Positions 55,971 to 64,000 of a stretch of DNA of 64,000 nucleotides are shown here, one piece after another. The stretch's first letter is position 1. The number at the start of each line of letters is the position of its first letter. The stretch covers positions 3,152,501 to 3,216,500 of the forward strand of contig NC_064228.1 in assembly GCF_023101765.2 (NCBI RefSeq), in the 5' to 3' direction. The DNA comes from Spodoptera frugiperda (Eukaryota; Arthropoda; Insecta; Lepidoptera; Noctuidae). The position numbers were made by a program, and so were the translations under genes. The notes beneath the pieces were generated by a model. That model saw nothing but the letters and a program-made list of their open reading frames with translations, searched no databases and had not been told where the DNA came from.

Positions 55971-57984
55971 AGTGTCGTGTTGACTTCCTTAATCCGACCC
56001 TGGATTTATCATTCATGGAGTAGGTACTAAATAATTATTGCAATGCAATATATATTTTTTATTAATACGTAAAAATATTATTACGTATATTCTTATATTT
56101 ATTGTATATATCAAACACTTACACAATTTAAGCTAACAATAAAAATATATAAATATTAACTTGACCGGAACTTATTTTACCAAGGTCATTTGAATTTTGC
56201 ATCTGTTGCAGTGTTACAAGACAAAATATTTAAGTAAGCTTGCACTTGCAGGTTTTATACCACTCTCAAAAGTAAATATTATAATTCCCAAATTTCTAAA
56301 GATTTATTTACGAAGACGGAAACATAAACACATAAACAGTAGATACTAAACAGAAAATCAATGCTATGCTAGTTTTAATAGGTGACGTCATTCTGTGCGC
56401 TGGCAATAACTTGCTAGCTACACGACTAAGTTTGGGAGATCATGACTTCATTGCATCTCCTACTCTCAAAAAGCTCTTCTATTTAGTCGGTTGTATTTCT
56501 GTCAGTTTCGCCGAGACAGTTTTGGGTACGGCTGTTCTCTGATTTTAAAACATAATCTAATATTATTTTAATGTAAAATTTGATTTATTTGTGTGTGTTG
56601 TGTTGTGGAATATTTTGTTGTGCTCTGTGTTTACTAGTTCGCTCTCGAAATTGATGAAAAAGCGTATTTTTCTGCGACATTTTGATGCAATGTTTAATCA
56701 TTCCTATTAGATTCTTAAGATTTTTCAGTGAACTTCGGCATAACGATGACCTCACCTATTTTGTAACAATGCGTAGTTTCTTTGGCCAAAAAATACTGTG
56801 TTCTAGTAGCATATTATGATGTGTTCATAGATTTTTTTCTTTCGTATTTGAAAGTGCACTGTTGACCTACTTATTGTTTGCTATGGTCCAGATTCCGTAG
56901 TATTTTTGCAGCCGGTTTGTAGAAACGGCAATCTCTTTGGTGTACTCAAAGAAAACTCCATGAAGGCTGTATTATTTTCAATATCTATGTGCAATATTTA
57001 AGAATAACAAGCAGATGAATGTCTTTTTTTTATTTGGATTAAACATTCAGTCTATTAAAGTGATTATGCAAATCAGACTAGTTATATTATTAATAGAAAA
57101 CATGTTATGAAGCTCTAGTTTATCTCACATAATTTTATTCTACTTCAAATTAATTTGATAAGTAACTTAAAACCATTCTTAGCTATCAGGCCAACAAACT
57201 ACTTTCTTTTGCTTCATTAAAAGAAAATAATGCGATATAAACAAACAACTACATTTTATAAAATATCTTATTTGAAAAACATATTGGCTCTATGATATTT
57301 CCCATGCCACAGACATAGTCAATTAACTCCATGAGAAAAATGTACAGAAGTACTTAATTAGTACACCTCTACTGATGACATCACTTTAAAAAACTGTGTA
57401 ATCATAAACTATGGCCTCCATACTGCTTCCTACTTAGTATTGTGATCACACTAGGATGAATGACTTGTGTCCAGTGCCATTGATTTTTAATTTTAGAATT
57501 TAGTGACTGCATTTGAAATAGAAAAAAAATAGATTTAATATTTTCAGTTCTGTTAAACATCTGTGCATATTAAGTTATTTTACTTTAGTATTAATCATTA
57601 AGTGTGTGGTGATTCAAGTAGGAAAATAGGACATTTAGTGCTCAGTAATTAGTGTTTACAATAAGTCTTGAGGAATTATTATTGTTAGTACATTTTTGTC
57701 GCAGGAAATAGTTACTTAGTTGTTATGAGTTGTCAGTTATAAACAGTGCTTACTGTATATTTTCATGTTTTATAAGCAAACATTATGTTATCTATATGTT
57801 TTCTTACATACAAAGAACTCCATTTAAATAATTTTAACAAGACATTTTAATTAAAAATAAAGCACAGAGCACAGTAAAATAATTCCTGTTCTAATTTTCC
57901 ACACAGCCACTTCAAAAATGTCTTAGCAAAGTGTCAGAAAGTAAAAAAATTATATAGAGTAGTTTGTGAGTGAGTGTGACCACT
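55971..57984. other. Possible upstream region of exon B
   Basis: A/T-rich with no coding match. A promoter for exon B could lie here; TCGGTTGTATTTCTGTCAGT near 56490 contains a TCAGT initiator-like motif, but nothing decides it. Confidence 0.35.
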
Positions 57985-58173
57985 ATGGGTCAAAATGGCG
58001 GCATGGACTTTGGCGCCATGCTGCAAGGCGCGGGAAAGCAGCTACTCAACCAAGGAGGTCAAGCGCTAATGCAATATGGCGCCCAGGCCATAGGAAACAT
58101 CATCAATGAGGTGTTCCAAAAGAAGGAGGTCGAACAGAAGAGGTTTCTACCGAGCATTAAGAACTATAAAGTG
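57985..58173 (+). CDS. Probable alternative first coding exon (B)
   Basis: ATG at 57985 in a good context (CACTATGG) opens MGQNGGMDFGAMLQGAGKQ and gives 63 codons ending FLPSIKNYKV before a GTATGT donor (58174). It ends in phase 0 after GTG, the same junction state as exon A at 43538-43822. It is Gly/Gln-rich and amphipathic, with a small-residue repeat (GKQLLNQGGQALMQYGAQA). Glycine-rich N-termini occur in calpains, but the identity is open. An upstream in-frame GTG (57970) is unlikely to be the start. Confidence 0.65.
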
Positions 58174-58204
58174 GTATGTGTAGTTTTTAAAAATATTTAT
58201 TTCA

Positions 58205-58402
58205 TACTAGCAAACCCGGCGAACTCCATTTTCCCTGTTTCCCCACCACAGATTTTCCCTGTTTTGTCTGAATTTTCTTTGCTATAAACCTCACGGAGCC
58301 CGAGCCCTTTCCAGCGAATTCCAAACTGTGGAAATAGGCTCATGCATTCTGGAGTTATAGCGTCAAGAAGAAAAACCTGACTTATTTTTATATTATAGAT
58401 AA
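58205..58402 (+). repeat. Dispersed retroelement tail just after exon B
   Basis: Runs from ACTAGCAAACCCGGCGAACT to AACCTGACTTATTTTTATAT. The inverted relative is at 40374-40514. Confidence 0.65.
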
Positions 58403-61198
58403 TTTATTCTAGAATAATAAGCAAAAACATGAATAAAATCTTACATGATTAGTTTCTAAATTAAAACGGGGTAAATAAACTTTTAATCTATTCATGTAGG
58501 TAATGCGCATATGCAAAGCAAGAAACAAAATCTAGTTTTCTTCCTACTCACACTCAAATTCTGTACAAGGCTATCTTTCAATTTGTATCTATTGCTCACC
58601 TCGCAAGGTGCATGTACTCTGAAATTATCATCACTCAAATTATTTAACGTGTGGGCCTTAAAACAGTCAATTGACCGCCCACTCAGTTTATTGACTTAGA
58701 TGAAGCATTTCATTTACTTCTTGTAACAAAGGTATTAAATTATATGAGTAACGTCTTCCCTTCAAAGGAAGTACCGTAAAGTATCATTTTATATAAATTA
58801 GTCATTATTTTTGAACGGTTTTGTTTGTATAATTCTAGCCGCAATGGAAGGTTTTCAATTTTGCTTTTCATAGTTATTGTGTGCAGTTTTGTTATATAAT
58901 AAAGCCTGGTCTATAGTCATAGTATTGTGGTATAATCAACTTTCCTCCTTTTAATTATCACACTAATTTATTATAGATATAAACCTTGAACAATTAAGTT
59001 ATCAAACTTAAAATATTCCAGTCAAACGTATAAGGCGTGTTACATTGATAGCAACAGAGACAGTGAAAGAGATAGCTCTTTCATAACCAAGTCATACAAC
59101 AATGTTTTAGTATGAAAAGAAAAACATACTCAAAATCAATAATTTATATTTCCTATTGTAATCTTCCAAAACAACACTAACTACCTCCCATTAAAGCCGT
59201 GACAGGTACTTTTAAAGCACCTTATATATCCAGATATCTTGTCTGTAACCAAAATCCAAGCAATCGATATTTCAATTTATAATCGATTGATGATGATCAT
59301 GATCTTACCACAGCTTGATCCAACATTTTGGTCAAATGTTTGTCACCAACATTTGTGTACGCGCTATTGACGATTTATTCACCCGACATTTAATATTAAG
59401 ATTTCATTAGGTGCCAACGTAAACCGGTTACGTGTGAATCATATTTCAAAGCATAACTTGTTTTATTTCCAACGCTAATTCGTATCAATAACAATGTTTG
59501 ATGCCATTAAAGTATGAAAAACAGAAAAAATATATTCTTATGTACAAAGTTGCTAAAAATGTACATGGAAAAGGTAGTCTAATCGTGTTAACTTATAGCA
59601 ACTATGTAACTGTACAGGGTATCCCTGAAGTCGACGTCCAAGTGGCACCAGGTGATCGGCAAGGTTCCAACTGTTATCATCAGAAAAATTAAGATTTGCT
59701 TTTGATGTATATTTGATGTAGTTATCTTTTCGTGGACTACACATAGTCAGTATTTTAAAAACTGTAGGTAGAACTTAGATTTTTTTATATTTTTCTGATA
59801 ACATTTGGAATATTGCCGATCATCTGCTGCTCTGTCGAAATAAAACATGAAAAGCGCTCCAAATAGATACTTGAGTAACTGAAACGGGAGCTACAAACAG
59901 GCGCCACAGTATGTCACATCAAATTAATCTAATGCTTCCAAAGGCCTCGATTAAAATGGACTCAAAACATAAACAAACAATTAAAGATCGTAATCATCTT
60001 AGTACATCTCAGTGACATATTCGACGTTTAGCAAAACTAAACCTTACTACAAAGGATATAAAGATGGAATTGTAACCAGCGAGTGATAAGAATATAGGAA
60101 ACTAGAGACTGATGCGGTCCACTGCGCTTAGTTATAGAAGGGACGACACGTAATTATAATTTACTAGCTACTCCCACGCGTTTTGACCTGCTGCTAGGCT
60201 CCTATTGAGCATATTGTGATGTTTTAGCCTATAGCCTTGCTCGATAAAGGCACTATCCAAAACAAAAATTATTATCAAAACCGGACCCGTAGTTCTGGAG
60301 ATAGCGTGTTTAAAACATTAACTGCCAAAAGAAAACTGTTGAAGACAAATCCTCCGCTAAGTGTCGAACACCATGGACCGACTTGCGGTTTACGTGTTAA
60401 CTCTTCAGTTTATGTAATTCAGAAAGTATACGGATAGATATGTATGAACTTATGCTAGCTATGTATCCCAAGAGACCATATACGTCTAGCATTATGCATT
60501 TAAATTGCGCTAGGTATTATGTGCATTGGAATATTCATGCTAGGGAAAACTTCCAAGCATCGTTTAATTAAAACTGCCATAAAAGATTCATAATTATTGT
60601 GAATTATTCTTTGCACAAATTCGAATATTTTCTATTTAATGATAGTTTTGTGATCGTCCGTTGGCGCCACTGTAGCTTTAGATCCTTATGGTCTGATCTC
60701 AATGGAACTTATAAACTCAGACATTTCCATGATATTGGCAAAACTTTACATAAACATTACTAAATGAAGCCTCATCATCATTTTCTCGATGACTATTATG
60801 GGTGCTAATCACGTATTCACATCCAGTGCAATTTAGAGCCCTATTTACTAATCAAATAGTACACTTTGCAATGGCAAATGGTCGCACAGAGACCCTATAT
60901 GTTACGTGTTTTTGTTCTAATGTTTTTAAAGTGAGATTTGAACGGATATTTACGCGTTACTCCAAATTGCTAGATAGCAGTAATTGCTTTGTTAGTCACG
61001 TCACAAAATATTTTGGTGCCAACGAATCGCCAATGAATGTTTGCTTAGTGGCATGCCACAGATATTTACTCGGATAATAGTGTCATTCTTTTGGTTGATC
61101 GCAAACTCTACTTACTTGAAATTAGAATAGTTAATAGCACTTATTACTTTCTAGCATTTCTCAGATAAAAGGGGGCATTTCCTACTCAATTTTAACGA
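58403..61198. other. Intronic or intergenic, no gene recognised
   Basis: A LINE-tail family F copy (60165-60312) and A/T-rich sequence. Frames at 58511, 59498 and 60802 lack splice context or family resemblance. Confidence 0.45.
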
Positions 61199-61298
61199 TA
61201 ATAAAGGTGCATTTACACAGTTTCCTCTACTTAAGTTATCGGCAATGCTAATAAAGGTGCATTTACACAGTTTTTTCTACTTACATTATGGGTAATGC
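61199..61298. repeat. Two tandem 50-bp units
   Basis: ATAAAGGTGCATTTACACAG begins at 61201 and again at 61251; each unit ends GGYAATGC. Confidence 0.88.
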
Positions 61299-61352
61299 TC
61301 TCTTGCGTTAGGCTTCGGTGATCGCTTACTACCTATTAGGTGACCAACTGTC

Positions 61353-61494
61353 CAGTACCCTTAGTACGAGTTTGCTTTACTTTGAAACGAGAGCGCTTTC
61401 GGCGTTCTGATTGGTTGGTTCATTCGCGCCGGCCAATCAGAACGCCGAAAGCGCTTTCGTTCCAACTTAAAGCAAACTCGTACTGAGGGTACTG
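61353..61494. mobile_element. MITE family D, near-perfect palindrome
   Basis: 142 bp, CAGTACCCTTAGTACGAGTT to its near complement, with GGCGTTCTGATTGG matching CCAATCAGAACGCC at the centre. Confidence 0.88.
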
Positions 61495-61744
61495 TAAGCT
61501 TTGATGCTTCCGTTGATGCATAGTTTAAAAAATCCTAAATAGTTAAAAGGACGAAATCATTTTAGTCCTGCAAATACATAACATCATCGATATAATTGGC
61601 ACCTTTTGTAAAATACACATTTTATACGCTCTGAGTCAGACGTCACTAATTTAAAATTAGCATATGCCGTATTTAGTATTACACAGCAATCGTCTAGTAA
61701 TTACGAGAATTATTCATCAATCGGGAATTTAGGTACAAAGGATA

Positions 61745-61885
61745 CCGGAGCTGCAGACTGCCTAGCGGGTTACCGGGACTCCGGCTCGAAGAGATAAAAT
61801 ACGTAATAGTAAGAGTCTGACACTTCCTCTCACCTCGTCCAAGGCGGAGAAATCATTAGATGATTGACTTTTTAAAAACGCGTGT
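61745..61885 (+). mobile_element. SINE family A copy
   Basis: GGAGCTGCAGACTGCCTAGC to AAATCATTAGATGATTGAC, diverged. Confidence 0.75.
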
Positions 61886-64000
61886 GTACATAGTTACAAA
61901 TTGTAATTTCATTGATGCCTGCTTTTCCTGCAAGAGGCAGGTGTGTGAATGATTGAAAGTTTCTATCTAAATATTTGTATTCAGAAAAGCTTGTAAATAG
62001 TTATAGAAATTATATTATGCCGGATTTTACAGTCATAATAACTATAATAAGTCGCATTTTATTATATTAGGTAGGTACTATCTATCTATGCCTATCATAT
62101 CATAACCGAGGCGGATTCGGTTAGTTACGATTTAAAAAATATTTTTATTTAAGTAGGATATCCGGTGGTTTGTTGGTTTTGGTTTCGGTGTCAGTTACAG
62201 GTCACAGAGCTTAATATACCCACTTTTTACTCTACTCATAATTCAACAATGTAATAGTTATTGAAATTCCTAAAATATGATAATCCCTGGCCGAAATTAA
62301 TAACTAATCTTAAATTTCTCATTTCACCTTTTTACGTTTTTGACAGAACTAATGTCAAAAATCGATCTAAATCAAAGGATTTCGGATTGAGATCGATTAT
62401 AAATTTCGATCGTAAAAATCGTTTCGAATCGATTACAAAATGAAGATTGATGTCAGATCTATAATAAAATTAACGCGTAAGTAAAAATATTTAATGCCGT
62501 TTCGCGGTTTAGTGCGAATTTAATTTTTACGAACATATTAATAAAGTGATCAATGTTAAAAAATATCATATGTAACTAAGAGGAAAAATCATTAAATATT
62601 TAAATATAGGAATTACTATCCAATGTCGGCGCGGCGCGACGCAGGCACTAAAGACATTTAGTTTTCCTTCCCTATGTCTCACTCTTTCTCACCAGGAAAA
62701 AGGGAACATATTAAAATTCGCGAAGTTCGTTTGAATATGAAATTCTATTAAGACCTCATTGGTGAATTTGTCTTTATTTCGGAGTCCTTTCTCAGATTTA
62801 GGAAATCCAGAAGTTTTATAAATTACTTGTAAATATTACGTGACGCCAGCGCGTCGTCTGCACAGCGGCGCATACGTTATCTGAAGCATTATCTAACGAC
62901 ACTGGACAAACGCTCAATTTGAAGGCGCGCTATTTGTTATTTTAATGCACATGCATATCCTAAAATTGTACGGTAACTAGTTAGTTATGTGCAAAATGTT
63001 TTGTTATAATCCTAAACGAGTTCAAATGGAGTTCATTACTTCCAAGTCTATGGCTGGTGCGGATCGTTGCCATCAAGTGACCAGACTCACTAACCTATTC
63101 TTTTGCCCCCAACTTCCTTAAAAAAACTTCTTACAAATGATCTGTTAAAAAGTGTATTCTTTCTTTTTATCAAACTCAGACTCAGACAGAGTATATATAA
63201 AACAAAAGGTGCCTAATATATCGATAATGTTATGCATTTGCAAAACAAACACGTTCTCATCCTTTTATTTTGTATGTTTAATTCTACGGAAGGAAATCTA
63301 CAATAGAGTACGCTAGAAGTCAGTTCATTTATTAACTGTATGCTATGGGTGCGGCCATTCAAGTGGGGGCGTCGATGCCAAAAATAGGCGGCGAAATTTA
63401 TTTCAACGCTCACAGGATGGGGCCACCGTTATAAACTAAAGTAACCGTAGTTTAGTACATTTCTACTAATACGCTGTGAAATAGATATAAGCTTCCAGTG
63501 ACTATTATTTGCTTGTAATTTTAGAATTGCTTTGACTATGCCATAGATGTAATGTAGATAGTGAGTGATCACTGATCACAAGCTCTAGACTTACATACAT
63601 AGTAGATTACAAGCCGTTTTATCACTGTTTTTAAAAGTATCACAGATATTTTTGTCTACGAACTTGCCCTAGTAAATCTAATAGTAACACGTTCTTTGCA
63701 TATCCCTCTCTCTAATAAACATCGTATACCGTCTTACTGTACCATTCTATAAATACAGAATGATGCACGATTATCACTTTTATTACCAACATTTTATGAC
63801 TGAAATTCCCTTCAGGCTCAATTTATAAGCCTCTAGAATTTCTAGACGTACAGTTTTCATTCAGGTCTACATTTACGACCGGGTCGTTTGAAAGAAGTCA
63901 CCTTGTTAACTCTCTTGACCTTCCCAAGCTTGCAATTGTCCAATTTAGTGCGCCGGCTTATCATCTGATGCGTGTGTTGCGTCTATCCAATCTCGAGTTA
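61886..64000. other. A/T-rich sequence, nothing recognised
   Basis: No coding exon, RNA gene or known repeat identified. The continuation of the exon A/B gene is expected beyond the right edge. Confidence 0.4.

Noticed and set aside
60802..61077. 91-residue open frame starting MLITYSHPVQF
   Set aside because: Cys-rich look but no signal peptide, no recognised domain and no splice sites; left as chance.
1..64000. CRISPR arrays, bacterial operons or prophage
   Set aside because: Introns, SINEs and LTR elements show eukaryotic nuclear DNA; no regularly spaced repeats were seen.

Overview
The window is repeat-dense nuclear DNA from a moth or butterfly. SINE, MITE and LINE families typical of Lepidoptera are found throughout, and the SINE set looks noctuid-like, although that last step is inference. 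Only a small part is host coding sequence. Most of the rest is nested transposable elements.

Region 1 (1-11,000): a candidate host gene on the minus strand made almost entirely of micro-exons. A signal-peptide exon lies at 10857-10913. It is followed leftwards by 12 short, in-phase exons of 9 to 66 nt, each bounded by AG and GT, and the gene runs off the left edge. Four exon types recur in the same order in two blocks (67-1335 and 3579-7259), so the gene appears to have grown by tandem duplication of an exon block that was later filled with SINEs, MITEs and LINE pieces.

Region 2 (11,000-23,100): repeats only, with several SINE families, foldback MITEs and a direct duplication of about 0.5 kb (15.04 and 16.29 kb).

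Region 3 (23,148-24,776, minus): a complete three-exon NIP7 gene (60S ribosome biogenesis, 180 aa), the clearest host gene here.

Region 4 (25,984-35,395): a nest. A 9.4-kb unit with 30-bp terminal inverted repeats and an AGAT target duplication holds an OTU-protease relic. Inside it lie a young Ty1/copia element (26,585-30,949) that has lost its integrase core, a 2.1-kb TA-flanked transposon and a foldback with perfect 209-bp arms.

Region 5 (35,400-43,400): LTR fragments, MITEs inserted inside MITEs, and SINE and LINE pieces.

Region 6 (43,400-58,200): two probable plus-strand first coding exons (43538-43822 and 57985-58173). Both end in GTG before a GT donor in phase 0, as expected of alternative first exons of one gene that continues to the right; a calpain is a tentative guess. 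Their interval holds a deleted mariner element and a full-length Ty3/gypsy element (50,326-55,335). The gypsy element has gag and pol joined by a -1 slippery site, and its primer-binding region is complementary to its own LTR, which suggests self-priming.

Region 7 (58,200-64,000): no gene recognised; MITEs, a SINE and LINE tails only.
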